A stretch of DNA of 64,000 bases. Source: Pseudonocardia cypriaca (lineage in GTDB: Bacteria; Actinomycetota; Actinomycetes; Mycobacteriales; Pseudonocardiaceae). Shown here piece by piece: positions 37,113-44,914 of this stretch. The position numbers and the translations under genes are program-made. The stretch spans positions 3,674,414 to 3,738,413 of the forward strand of contig NZ_VFPH01000001.1 in NCBI RefSeq assembly GCF_006717045.1, in the 5' to 3' direction. The notes under the pieces were generated by a model that was not told the DNA's origin, ran no database searches, and was given only the letters and a program-made list of their open reading frames with translations. Positions within the stretch are counted from its first letter, which is position 1, and each line of letters starts with the position of its first letter.

Positions 37113-37139
37113 CGGTCGTTGTGGTCGTTGTGGTCATGG
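37113..37139 (+). repeat. Three 9-bp tandem repeats upstream of the sensor kinase
   Basis: CGGTCGTTG, TGGTCGTTG and TGGTCATGG stand head to tail in the tctC/kinase intergenic region. They could be half-sites for the response regulator, or chance low complexity; if the kinase starts at ATG 37136 the last unit includes the start codon. Confidence 0.35.
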
Positions 37140-37168
37140 GGCGCGGTGGTCGTGAGAGGCTCCCCCGC

Positions 37169-38767
37169 GTGGCGCGGACGCTCGCACGGCAGTTCCTGGG
37201 CTGGCAGCTCGGGATCGTGGGGCTGCTGCTCGCCGCCGTCAGCGCGCTCGCCGTTGTGCAGTCGGACGCCGCGTTCCGGGAGACGCAGGGGCGGCGGATG
37301 CTGTCGGTGGCCGAGGACGTCGCGGCCACGGCGGGGGTGCGGGAGAGCCTCGCGACCCGCAGCTTCGGCCCGCTGCCCGCGCTCGGCACCAGCGCGCGCA
37401 ACCTGTCGGGTGCCGACGAGATCGTGATCGTCGACTCCGACCTCGTGGTGCGCAGCGCCGCCGATCCCGCCGAGGTCGGGGAGCCCTTCGCGGCGGGCGA
37501 GAGCACCGCACCGGCCGGGCGGGCGTGGGTCGGCAACCCCGACGGGCGCACCGTCGTCGCGCACGTGCCGGTGCTCGCCGACGACGGGCGCGTCGTCGGG
37601 CTCGTGGCCGCCCGGGTCGAGGCGCCGCCGCTGCTCACCGGGCTCCTCGCGGCGCCCGCGCCCGCGGTGGCGCTGGTGGGGGCCGCGGTCGTGCTCGGGG
37701 TGGCCGGGTCGCTGCTGCTCGCCCGGCGCGTGCGACGGCAGACCCTCGGGCTGGAGCCCAACGAGATCGTGGAGCTGGTTCAGCGGCGCGAGGCGATGCT
37801 GCTCGGCGTGAAGGAAGGCGTGCTCGGCCTGGACCGCGCCGACCGGATCACGCTGCTCAACGCCGCGGCCCGCGAGCTGCTCGGGATCGACTCCGTCGGC
37901 ACCAGCGTGGACGACCTCGGTCTGGACGACCGGCTGCGGGACGTCCTCACGGGCACGGCGGTCGGGCCCGACCAGGTGGTGCTGCACGGCACCCGGGTGC
38001 TCGTCCTCAACCGGATGCCGGTGGTGGTCGACGGCGCGCCCGTCGGCGCCGTCGTCACCCTCCGGGACCGCACGGAGCTGGCCGCGCTGGAGCACCGCCT
38101 GGACGCCTCGCGCCACGTCACCGACACGCTGCGCGCGCAGGCGCACGAGTTCACCAACCGCCTGCACACGATCGCCGGGCTCACCGAGCTCGGCGAGCAC
38201 GACGAGGTGCGGCGGTTTGTGGCGGGCATCGTCGCGGGGTCGGACCAGTGGCGCCGCGAGGTCACGGCGAGCGTGGGGGACGCCGCGGTCGCGGCGCTGC
38301 TGGTGGCGAAGGCGAGCCTCGCCACCGAGCGCGGGGCCGAGCTGCGGCTCGCGCCCGGCAGCCGGCTCGACGCCGTCGACCCGGAGCGGGACCCGGCGCT
38401 CTCGGCCGATCTGGTCACCGTGCTGGGCAACCTCGTCGACAACGCGCTCGACGCCGCCGGGCCGGGGTGGGTGGAGGTCGGGTTCACCACCGAGGACGAC
38501 CCGGACCACGACACCGTGCGCGTGACGGTCCGCGACTCGGGCCCCGGCGTGGCGTCGGAGCTGGTCGAGGAGGTGTTCCGGCACGGCTTCAGCACCAAGG
38601 CCGCCGAGCACGACACCGGCGGTCGCGGCCTCGGCCTGGCGCTGGCCCGGGAGGTCTGCCTGCGCCGCGGCGGGTCGATCACGCTCCACAACGACGGGGA
38701 CCCCGACAACATCGGCGCCGTCTTCACCGCGTGCCTCCCGCTGGTTCCCGCCCGGGTACGCACGTGA
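37169..38767 (+). CDS. CitA/DcuS-type sensor histidine kinase
   Basis: Membrane kinase of 532 aa: helix 1 (about 9-30), extracytoplasmic PASp/sCache sensor (about 35-165), helix 2 (about 170-195), cytoplasmic PAS (about 210-310), phosphoacceptor H326 in AQAHEFTNRLHTIAGL, and an HATPase domain with N-box NLVDNALDA and GRGLGLALAREV. This is the layout of citrate/C4-dicarboxylate sensors. GTG at 37169 was chosen for its GAGAGG site; ATG at 37136 is in frame. It probably senses the TctABC substrate. Its stop overlaps the response-regulator ATG (TGATG). Confidence 0.92.
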   Translation: MARTLARQFLGWQLGIVGLLLAAVSALAVVQSDAAFRETQGRRMLSVAEDVAATAGVRESLATRSFGPLPALGTSARNLSGADEIVIVDSDLVVRSAADPAEVGEPFAAGESTAPAGRAWVGNPDGRTVVAHVPVLADDGRVVGLVAARVEAPPLLTGLLAAPAPAVALVGAAVVLGVAGSLLLARRVRRQTLGLEPNEIVELVQRREAMLLGVKEGVLGLDRADRITLLNAAARELLGIDSVGTSVDDLGLDDRLRDVLTGTAVGPDQVVLHGTRVLVLNRMPVVVDGAPVGAVVTLRDRTELAALEHRLDASRHVTDTLRAQAHEFTNRLHTIAGLTELGEHDEVRRFVAGIVAGSDQWRREVTASVGDAAVAALLVAKASLATERGAELRLAPGSRLDAVDPERDPALSADLVTVLGNLVDNALDAAGPGWVEVGFTTEDDPDHDTVRVTVRDSGPGVASELVEEVFRHGFSTKAAEHDTGGRGLGLALAREVCLRRGGSITLHNDGDPDNIGAVFTACLPLVPARVRT

Positions 38768-39435
38768 TGCGGGTGCTCGTCGTCGACGACGACTTCATGG
38801 TCGCCCGCGTGCACAGCGGCTACGTCGCCCGGATCCCCGGCTGCGAGGTGGTGGGCGTCGCCCACACCGGTGCCGACGCCGTGCGGCTGGCCGGTGAGCA
38901 GCGACCCGACCTCGTGCTGCTCGACGTCTACCTGCCCGACCGGTCCGGGCTCGAGGTGCTGCGCGATCTGCGCACCGGCTCCCCCGACGACCCGTTCGTG
39001 CTCGTGATCACCGCCGCCGACGACCCCGGCACCGTCACCGCCGCGCTGCACGGCGGCGCCACGCACTACCTCGTGAAGCCGTTCGACGCGGCCGTCCTGC
39101 GCGAGCAGGTGGAGCGGGTGGCACGGGTGCGCGGGCGGCTCGCGGGTCTCCAGCGAGCCGGGCAGGACGACATCGACAGCGTGTTCGGCGGCCGCCACGG
39201 CGGAACGACGCGGCTGCCCAAGGGCCTCACCGCGCCCACGGCCCGGCTCGTCGAGCAGGTGCTGCGCGGGCACGACGGCGACCTCTCCGCGGCCGAGTGC
39301 GCCGAGCTCACGCAGCTGTCGCGGGTGAGCGCGCGCCGCTACCTGGAGCACTTCGTGGCCACCGGTGCCGCGACCGTGCGCCTGCGCTACGGCGGCACCG
39401 GCCGCCCCGAGCGCCGCTATCGATGGAGCGGCTGA
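38767..39435 (+). CDS. CitB/DcuR-type response regulator
   Basis: A 222-aa response regulator with receiver residues D8/D9, phosphoacceptor D53 (LLDVYLPD) and K104 (LVKPF), then a C-terminal winged helix (DLSAAECAELTQLSRVSARRYLEHFV). It pairs with the adjacent kinase and presumably activates the divergent tctCBA operon and perhaps the following sugar-acid genes. There are 75 bases to the next gene. Confidence 0.93.
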   Translation: MRVLVVDDDFMVARVHSGYVARIPGCEVVGVAHTGADAVRLAGEQRPDLVLLDVYLPDRSGLEVLRDLRTGSPDDPFVLVITAADDPGTVTAALHGGATHYLVKPFDAAVLREQVERVARVRGRLAGLQRAGQDDIDSVFGGRHGGTTRLPKGLTAPTARLVEQVLRGHDGDLSAAECAELTQLSRVSARRYLEHFVATGAATVRLRYGGTGRPERRYRWSG

Positions 39436-39510
39436 TCGGCATCTGACGTAGCGCTACCTTGTCGCCGGCCTCACGGCCGGCTCGACCAAGGGCCAACGGA
39501 AGGGACCTCC

Positions 39511-40737
39511 ATGCGGATCGCAGGCGCCGACGTCATCGTCACCTGCCCGGGACGCAACTTCGTCACGCTCGAGATCACCACCGACGACGGCCTCGTCGGC
39601 TACGGCGACGCCACCCTCAACGGCCGCGAGCTCGCGGTCGCGAGCTACCTGCGCGACCACGTCGTCCCGCTGCTCGCCGACCGCGACGCGCACCGGATCG
39701 AGGACACCTGGCAGTACCTCTACCGCGGCGCCTACTGGCGGCGCGGACCCGTGACGATGGCCGCGATCGCCGCCGTCGACGTGGCGCTGTGGGACATCAA
39801 GGCGCAAGCCGCGGGCATGCCGCTCTACCAGCTGCTCGGCGGGGCGAGCCGCACCGGGATCATGGCGTACGGGCACGCGAGCGGGCGGGACCTGCCCGAG
39901 CTGCTGGACTCGGTCCGGGCCCGCCGGGACGAGGGCTTCCGGTCGATCCGCGTGCAGTCCGGCGTACCCGGGCTGGAGACGATCTACGGGATCTCCGCCG
40001 CGCCCGACCCCACCGGCGGGCGCGGCTACGAACCGGCCGGCCGGCACCCGCGGCCGGCCGAGGAGACCTGGGACACCCGCGCGTACCTGCGCCACCTGCC
40101 GACGGTCTTCGAGGCGGTGCGCAACGAGTTCGGACCCGAGCTGCCGCTGCTGCACGACGTGCACCACCGGCTCACCCCGATCCAGGCGGCCACGCTCGGC
40201 AAGGCGCTCGAGCCGTACGACCTGTTCTGGATGGAGGACTGCACACCGGCGGAGAACCAGGAGGGTCTGCGGCTGGTCCGCAGGCACACCACCACCCCGC
40301 TCGCGATCGGCGAGGTGTTCAACACCGTCTTCGACTACCAGACGCTCATCCGCGAGCAGCTCATCGACTACGTCCGCTCCGCCGTGACCCACACCGGCGG
40401 GATCACCCCGATGCGCAAGCTCTTCGACTACGCCGCGCTCTACCAGGTGAAGTCGGGGATCCACGGCCCCACCGACATCTCCCCCGTCGGCATGGCCGCC
40501 GGCCTGCACCTCGACCTCGCGATCCACAACTTCGGCATCCAGGAGTTCATGCCGCACACCGCCGAGACCTACGAGGTGTTCCGCCGCTCCTACACGTTCT
40601 CCGACGGCTACGTGCACCCCGGCGAGACCCCGGGCATCGGCGTCACGGTGGACAAGGAGGCCGCGGCGAAGTTCGAGTACCGCCCGGCGTACCTGCCGGT
40701 GAACCGGCTGACGGACGGCACGGTCCACGACTGGTGA
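39511..40737 (+). CDS. Mannonate dehydratase-like (ManD/RspA) enolase-superfamily enzyme
   Basis: Mg2+-dependent sugar-acid dehydratase family protein of 408 aa. It shows the ManD signature: the R/Y pair in RSIRVQSGVPGLETIYG, ligand D and catalytic H in HDVHHRLTP, glutamate ligands in WMEDCTPAENQ and IGEVFNTVFD. The family holds true D-mannonate dehydratases and weak or inactive members, so the substrate is uncertain. ATG at 39511 has AAGGGA upstream. Its stop overlaps the amidohydrolase start (GTGA), and the TctABC/CitAB genes next door suggest that an imported sugar acid is its substrate. Confidence 0.9.
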   Translation: MRIAGADVIVTCPGRNFVTLEITTDDGLVGYGDATLNGRELAVASYLRDHVVPLLADRDAHRIEDTWQYLYRGAYWRRGPVTMAAIAAVDVALWDIKAQAAGMPLYQLLGGASRTGIMAYGHASGRDLPELLDSVRARRDEGFRSIRVQSGVPGLETIYGISAAPDPTGGRGYEPAGRHPRPAEETWDTRAYLRHLPTVFEAVRNEFGPELPLLHDVHHRLTPIQAATLGKALEPYDLFWMEDCTPAENQEGLRLVRRHTTTPLAIGEVFNTVFDYQTLIREQLIDYVRSAVTHTGGITPMRKLFDYAALYQVKSGIHGPTDISPVGMAAGLHLDLAIHNFGIQEFMPHTAETYEVFRRSYTFSDGYVHPGETPGIGVTVDKEAAAKFEYRPAYLPVNRLTDGTVHDW

Positions 40738-41942
40738 ACGCATCGCTGCTGCTCCGCAACGCCCGGCTGCTCGACCCCGCCGACGGCGGGTACGTCGAGG
40801 GCGACATCCGCTGCGCCGATGGCCGGATCGTCGAGATCGGCACCGGCCTCACCGCGCCCGACGTGCGAACCGAGGACGTGCGGGGTGCCGTGGTGCTGCC
40901 GGGTCTGATCGACGCCCACGTCCACGTCACCGCCCTCACCGCGGACCTGAGCTCGCTCCCGTCGCTCGCCCCTTCCTACGTCGCCGCCCACAGCGCCCGG
41001 ATCATGGGGCAGATGCTCGACCGCGGGTTCACCACGGTCCGCGACGCCGCAGGCGCCGACCACGGGCTCGCCGACGCGCAGGCCGAAGGCCTGGTCCGCG
41101 GGCCCCGCCTGCTGTTCTGCGGGCGGGCGCTCAGCCAGACCGGCGGGCACGGCGACGGCCGCTCCCGCGGCTCCAACCGCCACGACGACCACCCGTGCTG
41201 CGCGGGCCTCGGCCGGATCGCCGACGGGGTGGACGCCGTGCGCACCGCCGCCCGCGACGAGCTGCGCAAGGGCGCCCACCACATCAAGGTGATGGCCTCC
41301 GGCGGCGTCGCGTCGCCGACCGATCGCATCGACTCCACCCAGTACTCGGTCGAGGAGCTGCGCGCGATCGTCGAGGAGGCGGAGGCCGCGAACCGGTACG
41401 TCGCCGCGCACGCCTACACCGCACGCGCCGTGAACCGCGCCCTGGAGGTGGGGATCCGCTCCATCGAACACGGCAACCTCCTCGACGACCGCAGCGTCGA
41501 GCTGTTCCGCGAGCGCAACGCCTTCCTCGTGCCGACGCTGGTGACGTACTGGGCCCTCAAGGCGGAGGGTCGCGAGTTCGGGCTCCCCGAGCCGAGCTGG
41601 CGCAAGGTCGACGAGGTGCTCGGCGCCGGCCTGGCAGCGCTGGAACGGGCCGCGCGCGGCGGCGTCGAGCTGGTCTACGGCACCGATCTGCTCGGCGGCA
41701 TGCACCGCCACCAGAAGCACGAGTTCCGGCTCCGCGCCGAGGTGCAGCAGCCGCTCGACGTCATCCGGTCCGCCACCTCGGTCGCGGCCGAGCTGGTGAA
41801 CATGCCCGGCGAGATCGGCACGCTGCGCCCCGGCGCGCACGCCGACCTCCTCGTGCTCGACGGCGACCCACTCGCCGACATCGGCGTGCTGGTCGAGCCG
41901 GAGCACCTGCGGCACGTCGTGCAGGGCGGTGCGATCGTCTAG
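40734..41942 (+). CDS. Amidohydrolase family protein (prolidase/imidazolonepropionase-like branch)
   Basis: A 402-aa metal-dependent hydrolase. Ligands appear as DAHVHV (HxH), the carboxylated-lysine position in HHIKVMASGG, AHAYTARAV and IEHGN (His), and YGTDLLGG (Asp). This pattern fits the Xaa-Pro-dipeptidase-like amidohydrolases, which also include lactonases and carbamoyl hydrolases. GTG overlaps the ManD-like stop. Joint transcription suggests hydrolysis of an amide or lactone to feed the sugar-acid dehydratase; this is inferred. It is convergent with merR by a shared CTAG. Confidence 0.87.
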   Translation: MNASLLLRNARLLDPADGGYVEGDIRCADGRIVEIGTGLTAPDVRTEDVRGAVVLPGLIDAHVHVTALTADLSSLPSLAPSYVAAHSARIMGQMLDRGFTTVRDAAGADHGLADAQAEGLVRGPRLLFCGRALSQTGGHGDGRSRGSNRHDDHPCCAGLGRIADGVDAVRTAARDELRKGAHHIKVMASGGVASPTDRIDSTQYSVEELRAIVEEAEAANRYVAAHAYTARAVNRALEVGIRSIEHGNLLDDRSVELFRERNAFLVPTLVTYWALKAEGREFGLPEPSWRKVDEVLGAGLAALERAARGGVELVYGTDLLGGMHRHQKHEFRLRAEVQQPLDVIRSATSVAAELVNMPGEIGTLRPGAHADLLVLDGDPLADIGVLVEPEHLRHVVQGGAIV

Positions 41943-42322
41943 AGGTCCTCGCCCCCGCCGCGGCAGCGTCGGCCCGTACGCCAGTTCGCCGCGGCGTTGG
42001 TGATGACGGCGTCGAGCCGATCTCTGGCGCTCGTCAGATCGCCGATCTGCTCGTCCATACGATCCCGTTCGGCAGAAAGTCCGGAGAGCAGATCCGGCGT
42101 GGCTCGGCCGTTCACGACGCGCGGCAGCAATTCCCGGATCACCTTGCTCGACAGCCCGGCCGCGTACAACTGCTGGATCAGTCGGACACGGTCGACCGCG
42201 CTCTCGGAATAGTGTCGCTGGCCGCGCGGGCTCCGCTCAGAGGCGAGCAGGTTCTGTTGCTCGTAGTACCGCAGCGACCGAACACTGACACCTGTCCTGG
42301 CCGCGAGGTCGCCAATACGCAT
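41939..42322 (-). CDS. MerR family transcriptional regulator
   Basis: A 127-aa MerR protein: winged helix at the start (MRIGDLAARTGVSVRSLRYYEQQNLL), then a dimerising coiled coil (LSAERDRMDEQIGDLTSARDRLDAVI). There is no metal-cysteine loop; the only cysteine is in the tail (GRRCRGG), so a drug- or redox-type effector is more likely. The second of two tandem ATGs has the better ribosome spacing. It is divergent from an alpha/beta hydrolase with a dyad at 42361-42376. Confidence 0.92.
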   Translation of the reverse strand: MRIGDLAARTGVSVRSLRYYEQQNLLASERSPRGQRHYSESAVDRVRLIQQLYAAGLSSKVIRELLPRVVNGRATPDLLSGLSAERDRMDEQIGDLTSARDRLDAVITNAAANWRTGRRCRGGGEDL

Positions 42323-42360
42323 CATTCTCCCCGATGTGACCCGGGCCACGCTTCTCGCCT

Positions 42361-42376
42361 CTGACGCCAGCGTCAG
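42361..42376. promoter_or_regulatory. CTGACGC-CA-GCGTCAG dyad (MerR operator)
   Basis: Perfect 7-bp arms with a two-base centre lie 38 bases before the hydrolase start. A TAGCGT -10-like box follows at 42381. Such compact dyads within the promoter spacer are typical MerR-family sites. Confidence 0.65.
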
Positions 42377-42414
42377 GTTCTAGCGTACCTCCCGGCTGAA
42401 AAGGGAGATCTTCG

Positions 42415-43362
42415 ATGACCGAAACAGAAACGGCGACCACCGGCGTGGCCATCGGTGCACCCGCTCCGATCGTCGCGTTGAAGCCGGTGGCACTGTCGGC
42501 GCCGGGCCGCGGCGAGGACCTGCGCGTCCGCATCTCCGCGCCCGTGACCGGGCGTGACCTGCCCATCATCGTCTTCTCACACGGGTACGGCTCGTCATTG
42601 GACGGCTATGGCCCGTTGGTCGACTTCTGGGCAGCTCACGGCTTCGCGGTCATCCAACCCACCCATCTCGACTCGCGGACGGTGGGCCTCCCCCCGGACG
42701 ATCCCCGCACACCGCGGATCTGGCGTTCCCGGGTAGAGGACGTGAAGCACATCCTCGATCAGCTCGAGCTCCTGGAGGCCGCCGTTCCGGGCCTCAGCGG
42801 GCGCCTTGACCGCAGCCGGATCGCCGCAGCCGGACACTCCTTCGGCGGCCAGACCGCCGGCATTCTGCTGGGCCTGCGGATCCTCGATCCGGAGAGCAAC
42901 AGGAGCGACAACCTCTCCGACCCGCGGATCAAGGCCGGCGTGCTCCTCGCCACGGCCGGACGGGGCGGAGCCGACCTGACACCGTACGCAGCCGAGAACT
43001 TCCCGTGGCTGAGGAACCCGAGCTTCGCGCACATGGCCACACCGGCGCTGGTGGTCGTGGGGGATCAGGACGACCTCCCGCTGACCGTTCGAGGGCCCGC
43101 CTGGACGACCGACGCCTACGTCCTGAGCCCCGGCAGCAAGAGTCTGCTCACCCTGTTCGGGGCGGAACACTCGCTCGGCGGGATCAGTGGCTACGAGGCC
43201 AAGGAGACCACCGACGAGAATCCGCGACGAGTGGCCCTGATCCAGCAGATCACCTGGGCCTACCTCCGCCACGCGCTCGACATCGAGGATGCCGGCTGGA
43301 CGCTGGCACAGAAGACCTTGTCGGAGAGCGCTGATCCACTGGGGCGGATCGAGTCCAAGTGA
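42415..43362 (+). CDS. Alpha/beta hydrolase (PAF-acetylhydrolase/chlorophyllase-like)
   Basis: A 315-aa alpha/beta-hydrolase. The oxyanion strand is IIVFSHGYGSS, the nucleophile elbow is AAGHSFGGQT, the acid lies in VVVGDQDDLP and the histidine in FGAEHSLGG. No signal peptide, so cytoplasmic. ATG at 42415 has AAGGGAGA upstream. The divergent MerR and the dyad between the genes suggest inducible expression, for instance by a xenobiotic ester. Confidence 0.85.
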   Translation: MTETETATTGVAIGAPAPIVALKPVALSAPGRGEDLRVRISAPVTGRDLPIIVFSHGYGSSLDGYGPLVDFWAAHGFAVIQPTHLDSRTVGLPPDDPRTPRIWRSRVEDVKHILDQLELLEAAVPGLSGRLDRSRIAAAGHSFGGQTAGILLGLRILDPESNRSDNLSDPRIKAGVLLATAGRGGADLTPYAAENFPWLRNPSFAHMATPALVVVGDQDDLPLTVRGPAWTTDAYVLSPGSKSLLTLFGAEHSLGGISGYEAKETTDENPRRVALIQQITWAYLRHALDIEDAGWTLAQKTLSESADPLGRIESK

Positions 43363-43387
43363 AGCATCAGGAGGCATGTGCGATGGT

Positions 43388-44245
43388 TCAGCGGGCGGCA
43401 CCCACCTCGGCCGGGACACCGACGTCCGCACGGATCGGGCGCGCCCGGCCGGTGCCGGGCCGGGCGTGGGTGGCGTACAGCGTGAGCCCGACGAACGTGA
43501 GCCCGCCGACGAGGTTGCCGACCACCGTGGGGAGCTCGTTCCACACGAGGTAGTCGAGGATCGAGAAGTCGCCGCCGAGCATGAGGCCGGACGGGAACAG
43601 GAACATGTTGACGACCGAGTGCTCGAAGCCCATGTAGAAGAACACCAGGATCGGCATCCACATCCCGATCACCTTGCCGGACACGGACGTCGAGATCATC
43701 GCGGCGACCACACCCGTGGAGACCATCCAGTTGCACAGGACACCGCGGAGGAAGAGCGTCAACATCCCGGCGGCCCCGTGGTCGGCGTAACCCACCGTCC
43801 GAGAAGCGCCGATCTCGCCGAGCCGCTGGCCGACCTGGTCCGGGTCCACGCTGAACGCGAACGTCAGGATCACGGCCATCATGAGCGCCACCGTGAGCGC
43901 GCCCGCGAGGTTGCCGGCGAACACGAGGCCCCAGTTGCGCAGGACGCCCTTGAGCGTGACCCCGGGCCGCTTGTCGATCCAGGCGAGCGGCACCAGCGTG
44001 AAGACGCCCGTCAGGAGGTCGAAGCCCAGCAGGTACAGCATGCAGAACCCGACCGGGAACAGCAGCGCCCCGACGAGCGCCGAGCCGGTCTGCACGGCGA
44101 CCGTCACCGCGAACGCCGCGGACAGGGACAGGATGGCGCCCGCCATGTACGCCCTGATCACGGTGTCGCGCGTGGACATGAAGACCTTGGACTCGCCGGC
44201 GTCGATCATCTTGACGACGAACTCCGACGGGTTCAGGTAGGACAT
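43388..44245 (-). CDS. Formate/nitrite transporter (FNT) family channel
   Basis: Membrane channel of 285 aa with six helices in the FNT fold. The Omega-loop segment and slit residues appear around MSTRDTVIRAYMAGAIL, LRGVLCNWMVSTGVV and the central-histidine motif FEHSVVNMF. FNT proteins pass formate, nitrite or hydrosulfide. ATG at 44245 has AGGAG seven bases upstream. There is no nitrite reductase or formate enzyme nearby to choose the substrate. Confidence 0.93.
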   Translation of the reverse strand: MSYLNPSEFVVKMIDAGESKVFMSTRDTVIRAYMAGAILSLSAAFAVTVAVQTGSALVGALLFPVGFCMLYLLGFDLLTGVFTLVPLAWIDKRPGVTLKGVLRNWGLVFAGNLAGALTVALMMAVILTFAFSVDPDQVGQRLGEIGASRTVGYADHGAAGMLTLFLRGVLCNWMVSTGVVAAMISTSVSGKVIGMWMPILVFFYMGFEHSVVNMFLFPSGLMLGGDFSILDYLVWNELPTVVGNLVGGLTFVGLTLYATHARPGTGRARPIRADVGVPAEVGAAR

Positions 44246-44333
44246 ATCGGCACTCCTGGGGATGTTCGCGGCAGGCCGGTTCGAGTGTTGGAAGCGGCTG
44301 TTTCCCCCGGGTTACGCCCACACGATCATCGCG

Positions 44334-44353
44334 TCACGCCCCGCTCACGCCCC
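44334..44353. promoter_or_regulatory. TCACGCCCC direct repeats, 11-bp period, upstream of the FNT gene
   Basis: Two identical 9-bp units start 11 bases apart, one helical turn, 90-110 bases upstream of the FNT start. A GTTACGC/GCGTAAC pair flanks the region more widely (about 44311 and 44388). This looks like a regulator-binding region; the regulator is unknown. Confidence 0.4.
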
Positions 44354-44399
44354 ACGTCACCGTCCGGTCAGCTGGGCGTATCGCGCGCGTAACACGAGC

Positions 44400-44819
44400 T
44401 CAGCAGCTCTCCTCGACCTTCACGGTCCCGAAGTCGATGCGGCTGTCCGCCGTGATCGTGGCTCCCGGCGGGATGTTCTGCGTGCACACCTTCCAGTTGC
44501 GGTCGTTGATCTGCATCCGGTTCGCGCCCGTCGCGTCGTGCGACGCGGTGACCGCGATCCGGAAGCCCGTCAGCTCCTGGATCGCGTCCTGCGCATCCTG
44601 GAGCCCCGAGCCGACCAGGTTCGGCATCGTCCAGCGGGCTGCGGTCTCCACGACGGACGGCACGACGGTCGGCGGGTAGGTGATCGTCTCCGGGCTAGGA
44701 GGCGGGACGGCGACAGTCTCGGTGGCCGGCGGCGGTGCGGGCGGCGGTGCGGGCGGCGGCGTGCCGCACGCGGTGAGCGCAGCAGCGACGGCGACTGCCG
44801 CGGATAGAGCGTGACGCAC
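44400..44819 (-). CDS. Small lipoprotein with a PASTA-like domain
   Basis: A 139-aa secreted lipoprotein: signal peptide with lipobox LTAC, a proline/threonine linker made of PPPAP repeats, then a single PASTA-like unit (MPNLVGSGLQDAQDAIQELTGFRI ... NIPPGATITADSRIDFGTVK). Isolated PASTA lipoproteins are common in actinomycetes and may bind cell-wall material. GTG at 44819 has AGGAG nine bases upstream. Same strand as the FNT gene, 154 bases apart. Confidence 0.85.
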   Translation of the reverse strand: MRHALSAAVAVAAALTACGTPPPAPPPAPPPATETVAVPPPSPETITYPPTVVPSVVETAARWTMPNLVGSGLQDAQDAIQELTGFRIAVTASHDATGANRMQINDRNWKVCTQNIPPGATITADSRIDFGTVKVEESC

Positions 44820-44888
44820 GGGGAGCTCCTGTCGGGTCGGCGATCGTGTGCTCGCTGGTCGTGATCACCGTGTTACCGCTCGTGCATC

Positions 44889-44904
44889 GCGTTCCGCGGA
44901 ACGC
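44889..44904. repeat. 16-bp perfect palindrome, copy 1 (downstream of the HNH gene)
   Basis: GCGTTCCGCGGAACGC, ten bases beyond the HNH stop. The identity with copy 2 extends to 22 bases (44887-44908 versus 46398-46419) in the same orientation, so the HNH gene is bracketed by direct repeats. Confidence 0.85.
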
Positions 44905-44914
44905 GGCGCGGGGT

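Noticed and set aside
35981..37135. Long plus-strand extension in front of the CitA-type kinase
   Set aside because: It is antisense to tctC and tctB, is low-complexity and would precede a normal N-terminal membrane helix; the kinase starts at 37169 or 37136.
37113..37139. Tandem 9-bp repeats considered as a CRISPR-like or VNTR array
   Set aside because: Only three imperfect units with no spacers; at most regulator half-sites.
44730..44765. Repeated GGTGCGGGCGGC-like units
   Set aside because: They are codons of the proline-rich linker in the PASTA lipoprotein, not a DNA element.
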